This document shows, piece by piece, positions 35,992 through 45,951 of a DNA stretch of 64,000 nt. The stretch spans positions 3,906,001 to 3,970,000 of the forward strand of contig NZ_CP074074.1 in NCBI RefSeq assembly GCF_045788535.1, written 5' to 3'. Numbering within the stretch: position 1 is the first letter of the stretch; each line of letters begins with the position of its first letter. The translations under genes and the position numbers were made by a program. The notes below the pieces were generated by a model. The model ran no database searches, was not told the origin of the DNA, and saw only the letters and a program-made list of their open reading frames with translations. The stretch is from Allotamlana fucoidanivorans. Its GTDB lineage: Bacteria > Bacteroidota > Bacteroidia > Flavobacteriales > Flavobacteriaceae.

Positions 35992-37662
35992 TTAATGTCC
36001 ACCATCAGGATGACTATCATTTGTATATCTAAGTACCTTTGGCGCGCCATTGCCTCTTGCATTTTTTATTTCAACCGCCCACTGTTGTTTAAATGTATTT
36101 AGAATTAAGGCATGCTCCTCATCATTAATCAGATTATTTAATTCAGCTGGATCATTTTTCAAATGATACAATTCTTCATATACTGGTTGTTCGCCATCCA
36201 CTGGACCTTCAACAAAACTTCTATAAATTGCAATATCTGGATCATGAACCGTATAGAGTATTTTGTTAACGGGTATACCTAATTGTTTAGCCACTTTAAT
36301 TTTTTTTGTGGCCGAAAATGTTTCATTCTTGTAATACCTAATGTATTTCCACTCGTCATTCTGAACGGATTCACATCTTGGATTTCCAAATTGTGTTGAC
36401 CATAAATTTTCAGTATACACATAATCTCTTACCTTTAAAGGTTCTCCATAAACCAAAGGAAGTATATTGGAGCCTTGAAAACTTTTTGGTTGTTCTAAAC
36501 CTGCAATAGATAGTATGGTTGCTGCTACATCAATACTTTGTACTAAAGCATCGCTTTTTAATCCTTTATACTTTCTTTTTACTCTAGGATCCATGATAAT
36601 CATAGGAACATGTGTGGTTTTTTCGTAGCACAATGCTTTTCCTCCAAGGCCTTGTTCTCCCATAAACAAACCATGATCGGATGTAAAAATAATTACCGTA
36701 TTCTTATCTAACTTTAAATCTTTTAACTTTTTACGCAAATTACCAACCAACCTATCTATACCTGTCATAGCTTGTAATTGTCGGATGTATCGTTCTTTAT
36801 TGGTTTCTGGTGTATCTACATAATTATATCCATCTTGTCTGTCTTCAGCACGTAATAAATCAGATGGTAACTTTGGTATTTTTATATCAGCCTTGGCCAC
36901 ATAATGCTCTGGCAATGGAATATCTAAATCACGATATAAGGTTTTGTAAATGTCATCATCTTCAGGAAGCAATTTCATCGATTTTGTACCATTGCCATGT
37001 GGTAAATTAAAATTTATTGACAATATAAAAGGTTTATCTGTAGGACGCTCTTCAAAAAATCGGATAGCTCCTTTTAAACGTCTTTCATTATTATCAATAA
37101 AATCATTAACGCCTTCATTGATAACTTCAGGTTGTGTATGAGCAATAGCATCGTTAAAAATTTCATGAACCTTTTTAGGATAAAAACTAAGGTGCCCATG
37201 CCCCGCATACCAATAATCAAAACTTTTTTCCATAACACCACTAGTATAACCTCCGTTTCCTATAGGTGCATGGTTTTTTCCAACCCATCCTGTATAATAT
37301 CCTGCTTTTCTCATAATCATAGGATAGGATTGTTCCCAAGCTTCATCAGAAACACTTGTTCCAGAATTAAAATTTACGCCATGTTTTCGCTCATATTGAC
37401 TCAATAGAATTGATATTCTACTCGGTGTACAAATGGCACTTGTAATATGGGCATTAGTAAAAAATATGCCATCTTGTGACAATTGATCGAGATGAGGCGT
37501 TTGAACAATTTCATTACCATCACAACCCATTAACCCATAAGATTGGTCATCGGTTAAAATAAAAACAATATTAGGTCGCTCGTCCTTTTGTGCAAATACG
37601 CTTAAGATATTAAGCACAAAAAGAAGTAATAATGTTGTTTTAAAAAGTGATTTTATAGTCAT
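35992..37662 (-). CDS. S1 family sulfatase
   Basis: A 556-residue secreted sulfatase (signal peptide about residues 1-24, SVFAQ). Metal-binding TDDQSYG (37-43) and the canonical formylglycine motif C-T-P-S-R with Cys78 are intact. Further conserved parts include VGKNHAP near 127, FTSDHGLFMGEQG near 330, and a C-terminal domain with YHLKNDPAELNNLI near 515. It would hydrolyse sulfate esters on galactan units. It needs an anaerobic-type sulfatase-maturing enzyme or formylglycine-generating enzyme, neither found in this window. Second gene of the operon, 49 bases before GH16. Confidence 0.92.
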   Translation of the reverse strand: MTIKSLFKTTLLLLFVLNILSVFAQKDERPNIVFILTDDQSYGLMGCDGNEIVQTPHLDQLSQDGIFFTNAHITSAICTPSRISILLSQYERKHGVNFNSGTSVSDEAWEQSYPMIMRKAGYYTGWVGKNHAPIGNGGYTSGVMEKSFDYWYAGHGHLSFYPKKVHEIFNDAIAHTQPEVINEGVNDFIDNNERRLKGAIRFFEERPTDKPFILSINFNLPHGNGTKSMKLLPEDDDIYKTLYRDLDIPLPEHYVAKADIKIPKLPSDLLRAEDRQDGYNYVDTPETNKERYIRQLQAMTGIDRLVGNLRKKLKDLKLDKNTVIIFTSDHGLFMGEQGLGGKALCYEKTTHVPMIIMDPRVKRKYKGLKSDALVQSIDVAATILSIAGLEQPKSFQGSNILPLVYGEPLKVRDYVYTENLWSTQFGNPRCESVQNDEWKYIRYYKNETFSATKKIKVAKQLGIPVNKILYTVHDPDIAIYRSFVEGPVDGEQPVYEELYHLKNDPAELNNLINDEEHALILNTFKQQWAVEIKNARGNGAPKVLRYTNDSHPDGGH

Positions 37663-37717
37663 GTGTTTGTAAAAAAGTAAGTCTGAAATATTTAATATTT
37701 TATAGTATGAGTATTCG

Positions 37718-39538
37718 TTACACTTTTTCGATATAGACGTAATAGGCTACATTTTCTTCGCCCTTATCATTAAAGAAACTAGCATTTAATTTGGTTTTCC
37801 CCGACTTAAGAGACACATTAAAAACGGCCTCCTTATCTGAATTAGTTACTGGAACAGATACGTCAATGTCTTCACCTATTTTTATAGTAGCTTTTACATA
37901 GTTCAAGTTTTCTCCCTGCGGGATATCCTTTTCTAAACCAGGCAAATCTTGTTTTGTTATCCCAGGAATACTGGTATTGATTAACAAATCAGCTTCAACA
38001 GGATAACGCCTTAGTGCCATGTTGTAATCACCAGCTTCTTTCACATCAATACTCCAATAGCCTTCCCCTTTTGCTCCTTCTCTTATGTATACTTGATTCC
38101 ATGGTTGGCTACCATTTGGGGCATGTACATCATGTGCGGTAAGCGCTACTGGATTTTCTTCTTTAAGTCCAATTTTAAAATATACTTCTTCTTCAAAATC
38201 TTCTGACACTTGTTTCCACCACTGATCATAAAAGGCACGCATCTCTTTAACTCTTTTTGGATATTGACTAGCCAAGTCTTCTTTTTGTCCCTTATCTATT
38301 TCAAGATTATAGAGTTCTTTCCCATCAATAAGTCGCCATTTGTTTTGCATAACCGAAGAGTTTCTCCACTTTTCAGGCACTTGAATTCTTTGAGAATCTG
38401 CAATAAGCATTCGGTTATTTTTATGCTTTGTATTTTCAATAAAAGGGACTAAACTCTCTCCATCTAAAGGTAAATGTCCTTTGGGTAAATCAATACCACA
38501 TAACTGTGCTAACGTGGGCATGACATCTAATTGAGAAGTCAATTCATTTATATCTTTAGCCTCAGAAATTTTACCATCTTTCCAATGAATAAAAAACGGC
38601 ACTCTGTGCCCCCCTTCATAAGCACTTCCTTTTGTTCCTCTCATGCCTGCATTAAAACCAGTAGCTGGTTTACCCTTGTGGTAAGCTATTCCTGCAGAAG
38701 TACCATTGTCTGTCATGAAAATTAAAATGGTATTATCAGCAATATCTAATTCTTTTAACGTTTTTCTCAGTTTACCAAGATTATCATCAACATTTGTAAT
38801 CATACCATAAAAGCGCTTTTGCTTTTCTGTGAGCACCTCATCACTCAACTCTTTATACATATTATAGTACTCTACTGGCACATTATATGGACCATGAGGC
38901 GCATTGGTTGCTATATAACAAAAGAAAGGTTTGTTTCTGTTATCCTTTATGAACGTAATAGCCTCATTAAAAAACACGTCGGTACAGTAGCCTTTATATT
39001 TTTGAGGCTTCCCGTTGTGAAAATAGGTATCATTAAAATAAGTATTCCCCCAATAATCTGGTGTTTGATAAACACCGCCACCACCATGCATCACGGTTTC
39101 TTGAAAACCTCTATCTTCTGGTCTGAACGGATAATTATCACCTAAGTGCCATTTCCCAAATGCACCTGTAACATAGCCGCCTTCAACAAACATGTTTGCC
39201 ATGGTTTTTTCTCGCTCCCTTAATAAAGACCACCCTCCAACAGTATGCCATACGCCAACAGTATTTGCATAGCGCCCTGTCATTAACCCTGAACGTGTAG
39301 GTGCACAGGTTGGTCCTACATGAAAATCAGTTAAACGATAGCTTTCCTGATACAAATTATCAATATTAGGCGTTTTTATAATGTCATTACCATGAGCTCC
39401 AATATCTCCATAACCTTGATCATCGGTTAACACCAAGATAACATTAGGTTTTATTATATCTTGACCTTTTTGTTTTATTTTATTAGAACACCCTAAAAAG
39501 GTTAACCACGCAAAACACACAACATGTAACAGCCTCAT
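37718..39538 (-). CDS. S1 family sulfatase, lipoprotein, with C-terminal accessory domain
   Basis: A 606-residue sulfatase with a lipoprotein signal (lipobox FLGC, Cys17). Metal-binding TDDQGYGD (38-45), canonical C-A-P-T-R with Cys78, GKWHLGD near 129 and MTDNGTSAG near 276 are intact. After the catalytic domain (to about residue 460) a further ~140 residues (from about GSQPWNQVYI) look like a beta-sandwich, probably carbohydrate-binding or structural. First gene of the seven-gene operon, with 55 bases to the next sulfatase. Being lipid-anchored, it likely acts on oligosaccharides at the cell surface or in the periplasm. Confidence 0.92.
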   Translation of the reverse strand: MRLLHVVCFAWLTFLGCSNKIKQKGQDIIKPNVILVLTDDQGYGDIGAHGNDIIKTPNIDNLYQESYRLTDFHVGPTCAPTRSGLMTGRYANTVGVWHTVGGWSLLREREKTMANMFVEGGYVTGAFGKWHLGDNYPFRPEDRGFQETVMHGGGGVYQTPDYWGNTYFNDTYFHNGKPQKYKGYCTDVFFNEAITFIKDNRNKPFFCYIATNAPHGPYNVPVEYYNMYKELSDEVLTEKQKRFYGMITNVDDNLGKLRKTLKELDIADNTILIFMTDNGTSAGIAYHKGKPATGFNAGMRGTKGSAYEGGHRVPFFIHWKDGKISEAKDINELTSQLDVMPTLAQLCGIDLPKGHLPLDGESLVPFIENTKHKNNRMLIADSQRIQVPEKWRNSSVMQNKWRLIDGKELYNLEIDKGQKEDLASQYPKRVKEMRAFYDQWWKQVSEDFEEEVYFKIGLKEENPVALTAHDVHAPNGSQPWNQVYIREGAKGEGYWSIDVKEAGDYNMALRRYPVEADLLINTSIPGITKQDLPGLEKDIPQGENLNYVKATIKIGEDIDVSVPVTNSDKEAVFNVSLKSGKTKLNASFFNDKGEENVAYYVYIEKV

Positions 39539-39969
39539 TTATACTACTAGTTTTTTTTATTTCTTAACCAAATGTATTTATAATCACATACTTTATTTAA
39601 ACCATACGGTTCTAATAATGTAACAAATGGTCTCAAACTCTATATTCCACTAAAAAATGCTCTCTTAAACTTTTTTTGAGCAAAAAAAAAAGATAGTTTT
39701 CTATATAAACACCATGATTACTTTGTTTATTACCCCTTCCTTTGGTTTTTGTATTGACAATGGGTTTTTACATTTAATCCTATTATCTAAATTTACTAAA
39801 CTGAATGCCTGGCATACTTTAAAACAAGATAAAATCTCCCAAAAAAGAAAAAAACAACAGTAAAGACTTTCTCTAAGGGATAACTTTTATAAAAAACACT
39901 CGTATTTTAGGATTTTAAAGTTCAAGAAATTCTAATTGTCATCCAGATATTTTACTTTTTATATAAAAA
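39539..39969. other. gene-free stretch, 431 bases
   Basis: Lies between the locus operon and the hybrid regulator gene, both on the minus strand. A candidate -7 box for the operon is near its left end. No coding frame, RNA gene or clear hairpin terminator was recognised. The size suggests control sites for the operon, possibly the direct repeats that hybrid two-component regulators bind. Confidence 0.5.
39569..39576 (-). promoter_or_regulatory. candidate -7 box of the galactan-locus operon
   Basis: Reverse strand reads TACATTTG, matching TAnnTTTG, about 30 bases before the first sulfatase ATG. No -33 element was recognised, which would suit an activator-dependent promoter. Confidence 0.4.
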
Positions 39970-42900
39970 CTACACTTCTTCCTGTTCTAAATCTTGACCA
40001 CCCAAATTATCTTTACCTTCTTTTAATTTCTTAATATAATCTCTTGGCAAAACACCAAACTGTTTTTTAAAACACTGCGAGAAGTATGATGAGGTATTAA
40101 AGCCAGTCATATACATAATTTCTTTTACAGAAAAATCACTTTGTTCTAAAAGTTGCACCGCCCTTTTTAATCTAATATTCCTAATAAACGCACTTGAGGA
40201 CAAACCTGTTAACTCTTTAAACTTAATATACAAATGACTTCTACTTAAGCCCATTTCTTTTACCAATAACTCCACACTGAAATCGGTATTCATCATATGC
40301 TTTTCTACAATTTCTATAGCACGCTGAAGAAATTTTTCATCTAGTGAGGTAACTACTACTTCCTCTGGTTGCAATGTAATTTCTCTGTTAAACCTTTTTC
40401 TAAGTTCAGCTCTATGTTTTAAAATATTGGCTAGCTTTAATTTTAAGACATTTAAATCAAAGGGTTTCTTTATATAGGCATCTGCTCCAATTTCTAATCC
40501 CTCAATTTCACTTTCTTTAGAAGACTTAGCGGTAAGCATTATTACAGGAATATGGCTTGTATTGTTATTAAATTTTAAATGATTACAAAGCTCAATACCA
40601 TCCATAATTGGCATAAGCACATCTGTTATAATTATGTTAGGAATTAATTCAAATGCTTTTTCTAAACCTTCTTGACCGTTACTCGCTTCAAACACCTTAA
40701 AATCTTTACTAAGTGCCCTTTTTATGAAAGTACGAATATCACTGTTGTCATCAACTACCAGTAAAACAGGTAGCTTTGAACGTTTGTTCATGATCTCAGC
40801 ATCTGTAATTTCATCATTCATGTCAATAGCAAAAGACTCCTGTTCTGAGGACCTTATCAGAAAATCACTTTCTGTTTCTTCCTTTATACTTATTTCAGGT
40901 AAATTTTCATAAGCCGATTTATGAAGTGGTAACCTGATTATAAAATTGATTAGATTCTCTTCTTCTAATTTAGCTTCAATAGTACCCTGATGAACATTTA
41001 TAAGACTTTGAGTAAAAGCTAGTCCTATCCCTGAACCTCTTTGAAACTTTTTATTTTTATTTGGTTTTGAATAAAACCGTTCAAAAATGTTCGAGATCTC
41101 CTCCTCACTAATATCAATGGATGTATTTTTTATCATGATAACTACTTGGTCTATATCAAAAATTTCTTTGGATATCTCTATACTTATTTCTCCTTTTTCG
41201 GGAGTAAATTTAAACGCATTAGAAAGTATATTTTTCATGATTTTTTCAAAAGCATCATGATCAAACCATGTTTTTAATTTTTTATAAGAAGACCCTATTT
41301 TTAAGTTTATGTTCTGATTATGTGCCGTAAACTGAAATGGTTCTGCAATATCCCTTATAAAACTAATGATATCTGTATGCCTTAAAACCAATCGCATTTT
41401 ACCTTGATTAATTTTTCTAAAATCGAGCAATTGATTTACTAAACGCATCAAATAATCGGTATTTTTACGCATAATCTTAGCTTGCTCTTGAACTTCTGGA
41501 ATATGTTTGGTAGTTTCCGATTCTAGTAAATAATCTAAAGGCCCCTTTATTAGAGTTAAAGGCGTTCTGAACTCATGCGAAACATTAGTAAAAAACTCCA
41601 GTTTTACACGTTGTAATTCCTCTTTTTGTTCTTTCTCTAAGTGCTCAAGCTCAAATTGATGCTTTTTAGTAGTGCTGATAACCGTGTACCGTCTAAAACC
41701 AATTAGTAAACCTATAATACCTAACGTATATAATAAATAGGCCCAATTTGTTAACCAGAACGGAGGTTTAATTTTTAAATCAATGCGAGCTGGTGATATA
41801 TCCCAAATACCATCACCATTTGAAGACTTTACCTTGAAGGTGTAGAGACCTGGTGGAATATTAGTATAATTGGCAAAACGCTGTGCTGAATTTGTTTTCA
41901 CCCAGTCTTTATCATACCCTTCTAAAATATAAGCGAACTTGTTTTTCTTTGATGCGGCAAAGTGTAATCCAGCAAACCCAAATGAAAAACTATTTTGACT
42001 ATAATCAAGATTAACTATTTGTGTATAATTTATAGCACTATCTAAAAGTACTTTGCCATTATACGCTTCACCTATCTCAACTTCTTCATTAAATAATGAA
42101 AATTGAGTAATAACTGTCTCTGGTGGCTCAATATTATCCTTAATTTCTCTAGGATTAAACACATTAAAACCATTAATCCCACCAAAAACCAGTTCTCCAT
42201 TTGATCGTTTTATTCCAGCTAACTCCTGAAACTCACTATCTTGCAAGCCGTCATTTTCATCATAATTTTTAAAGGTTTCCGTATTAGGATTGAACTTTGA
42301 CAACCCTTTATTGGTTGACACCCATAAGTTCCCTGACCCATCTTCTAAGATAGATTTAATCACTTTATTTGGCAGTCCATCCTTTAATCCGTAAGATTTG
42401 AAACCTTCTTGATGCTCCTGTGTTGCAGGCATATATTTGTTAAGTCCTCCTCCAAATGTTCCTACAAACAATTCTCCTTTTTCAGTCTCGTAAATAGGCA
42501 TTATATAATTATGACTTATTGATGTTCTATCATCTTCCTTATGGATATAAGATTTAAATTTAGGTTTATCTTTTAACAGTTCTGATGCATGTAACCGCGA
42601 TAAACCATTCCCAGTGCCAAACCAAACATCTCCTTTACTATCTTGATAAATACTTCTTATAATGTCATTTGGCAAACTATTTGTATCATTTATGCTATGT
42701 TTAAAAACATCAATCTTAAAATCATCACCATTTGGTATAAGCCTATAAACACCTCCATTATAAGTGCCTACCCAAATAGTTTTGTTACTGTCTTGTAATA
42801 GCGAAAAAATAGCTCCATTCGTCTTTAAAATAATCTCAAAATTTAAATTATCTGTTTTATTGACGGTATCTATTTCCAACCTATATAGAGCTCCGGAATA

Positions 42901-44190
42901 ACCAGAGCCTACCAAAAGAAACTGCTTTTCATTAATTGTAACCTCTTCTAAAGCGAATGGTTTAGCTCTATCAAGGTAAACTTTAAACTTATCATAATTT
43001 CCATCATTATCTTCCCTTCGAAGCAAGTTAAGCCCTCCTCCCTCTGTTCCTACCCAAAAATTATCCTGACTGTCTTCATAAAACGAACGTATTTTATCAT
43101 AACTCAAACTATGCGGGTTGGAGGTTCTTCTTACATGTTTAAACTTCTTTTTATTAGAATCAAATTTATTAATTCCTCCTCCATTAGTACCTATCCAAAT
43201 AATTCCTGTTTTATCTTTGAACAAGGCTTTTATGATATTTTTACTAATACTTTTAGGGTTTAGCGGATCATAAACAAAATACCCGATTTCTTCAAACTTC
43301 TTTGTTTTTTTTGAGTATTCAAACTGCCTCAAACCAATCTCGGTACCTACCCAATAAACATTCTTATCTACTGCTAAAGACTGCGGGTAAGTTTTTATAA
43401 TTCTTGTAAATTCAATATCAGACTTTATGCTTGAGTTATTTTTAATATAGACACCTCCATAGGCACCAACTACTAATTCTCCTGACTCATTTTGACCAAT
43501 ATAATTTACAGACCCATTAAACGATCTTATCTTTACTAGTTTAAAACTTATATTATCTTCTTCTACTTTAAATAATTCATTTGCAAAAGCTACCCAAATA
43601 TTTCCACTACTATCTTCATGAATTGTTTTAACAGGTTTATTATTAACCGTCTCTAAATGTTTAAAAACAGGGGACTCCTGTTTTTTTGTTAAATCCAGAA
43701 TATTAATTCCATGAACAGTACCTACCCATAGTCTATTTTTTTTATCAACACAAACCGAAGTAATATAATCGCTATCTATTGTGTTACTATCATTTTCATT
43801 ATGTTCAAATCTGGTAAATATCCCAGTTTTCTTATTAAATCTATTAAGCCCACCTCCTGTGGTTCCAACCCATAAGTTTCCTGTTTTATCCCCGGTAATT
43901 GCAAAAACAATGTTACTACTTATACTTCCGTGATTATTTACTTCTGGCAGATAATTTTTAAATTGATAGCCATCATATCTATTAAGCCCATCAAATGTTC
44001 CAAACCACATAAACCCATCATCATCTTGATAAATACAATTTATATCACTTTGAGACAGACCATCACTAGTTGTAAGACGTTCAAATTCAATACTATTCTG
44101 TGAATTACATATACTAAAAACAGAACACAAAAACACTGTAATCAATATCTTTAAATCAAAACACTTGCATGGAGCACTATTAATTTTCAT
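39970..44190 (-). CDS. hybrid two-component system sensor/regulator (HTCS)
   Basis: A 1406-residue one-polypeptide signalling protein typical of Bacteroidota polysaccharide loci. Order: signal sequence/first membrane anchor (about 10-30); periplasmic beta-propeller repeats (about 35-720, many DGLS, IYQDxxGxxWxGT-type repeats); Y_Y_Y domain (about 745-815); membrane span (about 820-840); histidine kinase with His near residue 870 in NVSHEFRTP, N-box LSNAFKFTP, G-box GSGIGLAF; receiver with phospho-acceptor aspartate in ITDVLMP near 1190; AraC-type DNA-binding domain (about 1290-1390, FNTSSYFSQCFKKQFG). It presumably senses an oligosaccharide and activates the flanking operons. Confidence 0.96.
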   Translation of the reverse strand: MKINSAPCKCFDLKILITVFLCSVFSICNSQNSIEFERLTTSDGLSQSDINCIYQDDDGFMWFGTFDGLNRYDGYQFKNYLPEVNNHGSISSNIVFAITGDKTGNLWVGTTGGGLNRFNKKTGIFTRFEHNENDSNTIDSDYITSVCVDKKNRLWVGTVHGINILDLTKKQESPVFKHLETVNNKPVKTIHEDSSGNIWVAFANELFKVEEDNISFKLVKIRSFNGSVNYIGQNESGELVVGAYGGVYIKNNSSIKSDIEFTRIIKTYPQSLAVDKNVYWVGTEIGLRQFEYSKKTKKFEEIGYFVYDPLNPKSISKNIIKALFKDKTGIIWIGTNGGGINKFDSNKKKFKHVRRTSNPHSLSYDKIRSFYEDSQDNFWVGTEGGGLNLLRREDNDGNYDKFKVYLDRAKPFALEEVTINEKQFLLVGSGYSGALYRLEIDTVNKTDNLNFEIILKTNGAIFSLLQDSNKTIWVGTYNGGVYRLIPNGDDFKIDVFKHSINDTNSLPNDIIRSIYQDSKGDVWFGTGNGLSRLHASELLKDKPKFKSYIHKEDDRTSISHNYIMPIYETEKGELFVGTFGGGLNKYMPATQEHQEGFKSYGLKDGLPNKVIKSILEDGSGNLWVSTNKGLSKFNPNTETFKNYDENDGLQDSEFQELAGIKRSNGELVFGGINGFNVFNPREIKDNIEPPETVITQFSLFNEEVEIGEAYNGKVLLDSAINYTQIVNLDYSQNSFSFGFAGLHFAASKKNKFAYILEGYDKDWVKTNSAQRFANYTNIPPGLYTFKVKSSNGDGIWDISPARIDLKIKPPFWLTNWAYLLYTLGIIGLLIGFRRYTVISTTKKHQFELEHLEKEQKEELQRVKLEFFTNVSHEFRTPLTLIKGPLDYLLESETTKHIPEVQEQAKIMRKNTDYLMRLVNQLLDFRKINQGKMRLVLRHTDIISFIRDIAEPFQFTAHNQNINLKIGSSYKKLKTWFDHDAFEKIMKNILSNAFKFTPEKGEISIEISKEIFDIDQVVIMIKNTSIDISEEEISNIFERFYSKPNKNKKFQRGSGIGLAFTQSLINVHQGTIEAKLEEENLINFIIRLPLHKSAYENLPEISIKEETESDFLIRSSEQESFAIDMNDEITDAEIMNKRSKLPVLLVVDDNSDIRTFIKRALSKDFKVFEASNGQEGLEKAFELIPNIIITDVLMPIMDGIELCNHLKFNNNTSHIPVIMLTAKSSKESEIEGLEIGADAYIKKPFDLNVLKLKLANILKHRAELRKRFNREITLQPEEVVVTSLDEKFLQRAIEIVEKHMMNTDFSVELLVKEMGLSRSHLYIKFKELTGLSSSAFIRNIRLKRAVQLLEQSDFSVKEIMYMTGFNTSSYFSQCFKKQFGVLPRDYIKKLKEGKDNLGGQDLEQEEV

Positions 44191-44208
44191 TAAAATCTTA
44201 GTTTAAGA

Positions 44209-44216
44209 CAAAAATA
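44209..44216 (-). promoter_or_regulatory. candidate -7 box of the HTCS gene
   Basis: Reverse strand reads TATTTTTG, a TAnnTTTG match about 20 bases before the HTCS ATG. Confidence 0.4.
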
Positions 44217-44293
44217 TAATTATCTCACTACATTTGATTAATTGGCACATTAAAATAAGACAATCAACCATATGAATTAAAAATAGAATCATA

Positions 44294-44308
44294 TACCAAA
44301 GTTTGGTA
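44294..44308. promoter_or_regulatory. 15-bp palindrome, possible regulator site
   Basis: TACCAAA-G-TTTGGTA is a perfect inverted repeat with one central base. It covers a possible -33 TTTG element of the divergent GH29 promoter and lies in the region between the HTCS gene and the GH29/sulfatase pair. It may be an operator for the HTCS or another regulator. Confidence 0.4.
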
Positions 44309-44321
44309 AGGTATGTAAGGA

Positions 44322-44329
44322 TACTTTTG
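44322..44329 (+). promoter_or_regulatory. candidate -7 box of the GH29/sulfatase pair
   Basis: TACTTTTG matches TAnnTTTG. A TTTG inside the palindrome 16 bases upstream could be the -33 element. A start site near 44335 supports translation from the ATG at 44377 rather than the one at 44338. Confidence 0.45.
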
Positions 44330-44376
44330 TTAACCAAATGAATAGTTTAAATATAGAGTTAAAAAAAACAAGACAA

Positions 44377-45933
44377 ATGAAACATCTGATAGTGCTTATT
44401 ACATTTTTTTTGATACTATGTGTAACTGGTTTTACCTGGGCACAAAATTCAGCTCATAAAAAGTATATGGCTAATTGGGAATCCTTAGAACAGGTAAATC
44501 AAGCTCCTGATTGGTTTAGAGATGCTAAATTTGGTATATACACACATTGGGGACCTGTATCATCTGCATTTGTAGGTGCTGACCCGAAAAAATGGTATGC
44601 AGGTTGGCATGGCATGAAAATGTATGTTGATGGCAAAAAGGTACCTAACAATGGTAAACCTTCTTCAAACTATACGCACCACAAAAAAAAGTATGGTGAC
44701 CCCAAAAAATATGGGTATAAGCATATCATCGAACAATTTGAAACCAGTGGGTTTAATGCTAAAGAATGGGCCGAATTATTTGCTTTGTCGGGCGCTAAAT
44801 TTGCTGGACCTGTAGCTATGCATCATGATAATTTTGCCATGTGGGATTCAAAAGCAACACGATGGAACTCTATGAATTATGGCAGCATTGACCCCTCTGC
44901 CGAGCTAAAAAAAGAAATTGAAGCCAAGGGATTAAAATTTATGGGCTCTTTTCACCACGCCTTTACCTGGCAATACTTTGCACCTGCTCACAAATATGGC
45001 GGTGTTTCTCCTGAAGATTATGACCTTTATACGAATCCACATCCTCTAGATTCTGAAACTCCAGATGCCGATTTTTATGAAAGCTGGTGGGCTAAATTAA
45101 AAGAGTTTATTGATGTATACCAACCTGATCTCATTTGGTTTGATTGGTGGCTAGAAAACATGACAGAAGAATGTCGTACAAAGTTCTTAGCATATTACTA
45201 CAATAAAGGTCTGGAATGGAGCAAAGAGGTTGTGGTATGCTATAAAGAAAGTACGTTTAATGAAGATTCGGCCATAAAAGACTATGAACGCGGACGCCCA
45301 AATCAACCCAAAGAACATGTTTGGCTAACAGACACCTCTCCTGGTGCTTGGTTTTATAGACCTGGTGCTGTATTTAAAACACCTAATGATTTGGTTGATA
45401 TTCTTATTGATATTGTCTCTAAAAATGGTAGTATGCTACTAAACGTACCACCTAATCCTGACGGTTCCATTCCCGAGGAAATGGTTCATTTATTAAAAGA
45501 AATAGGACAATGGTTATCTGTGAACGGCGATGCCATTTACGGCACAAGACCATGGACTATTTTTGGCGAAGGTCCTACCCGTTTACCTGAAGGCGGACAT
45601 AAAGTAGAAAAATTAGATATTGTATATAAAAATTCAGATATTCGATTTACCAAAAAATCCGACAAGGAATTTTATGCCATTGTTATGGATAAACCTGAAG
45701 GAGAAACCGTTATAAAATCATTGAGCACTCAAATAGGCGTTCTTAATTCAGTGATTAAAAATATTGAATTATTAGGTAGTGATGAAACCATAGAATGGAC
45801 AAGAAATGAATCGGGCTTAGTTATAAAAGCGCCTAACCAGTTCCCTTCAGAATATGCACATGCCTACAAGATAACGCTTGAAGGCTATTCAGAAAACAAT
45901 ATTGGCGGAGAGGTTGACGCTCATGTAGATTAA
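44377..45933 (+). CDS. GH29 alpha-L-fucosidase-like hydrolase (second copy)
   Basis: A 518-residue secreted GH29 enzyme. I chose the internal ATG giving MKHLIVLITFFLILC because it begins a proper signal peptide (to about residue 23, WAQ) and the earlier ATG falls almost on the predicted transcription start. Hallmarks: DAKFGIYTHWGPVSS (49-63), MHHDNFAMWDS (148-158) and the nucleophile Asp256 in LIWFDWW. The HHDNF (Asn for the more usual Gly) and the DWW context differ from the first GH29 copy, so the two probably have different substrates or linkages. It forms a pair with the following sulfatase, 18 bases away. Confidence 0.9.
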   Translation: MKHLIVLITFFLILCVTGFTWAQNSAHKKYMANWESLEQVNQAPDWFRDAKFGIYTHWGPVSSAFVGADPKKWYAGWHGMKMYVDGKKVPNNGKPSSNYTHHKKKYGDPKKYGYKHIIEQFETSGFNAKEWAELFALSGAKFAGPVAMHHDNFAMWDSKATRWNSMNYGSIDPSAELKKEIEAKGLKFMGSFHHAFTWQYFAPAHKYGGVSPEDYDLYTNPHPLDSETPDADFYESWWAKLKEFIDVYQPDLIWFDWWLENMTEECRTKFLAYYYNKGLEWSKEVVVCYKESTFNEDSAIKDYERGRPNQPKEHVWLTDTSPGAWFYRPGAVFKTPNDLVDILIDIVSKNGSMLLNVPPNPDGSIPEEMVHLLKEIGQWLSVNGDAIYGTRPWTIFGEGPTRLPEGGHKVEKLDIVYKNSDIRFTKKSDKEFYAIVMDKPEGETVIKSLSTQIGVLNSVIKNIELLGSDETIEWTRNESGLVIKAPNQFPSEYAHAYKITLEGYSENNIGGEVDAHVD

Positions 45934-45951
45934 TAAAATACCATATTTATT

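Noticed and set aside
39564..39574. TTAACCAAATG shared with 44330-44340 as an HTCS binding site
   Set aside because: One 11-base match between two AT-rich regulatory regions is close to chance, and one copy overlaps a start codon and the other a -7 box.
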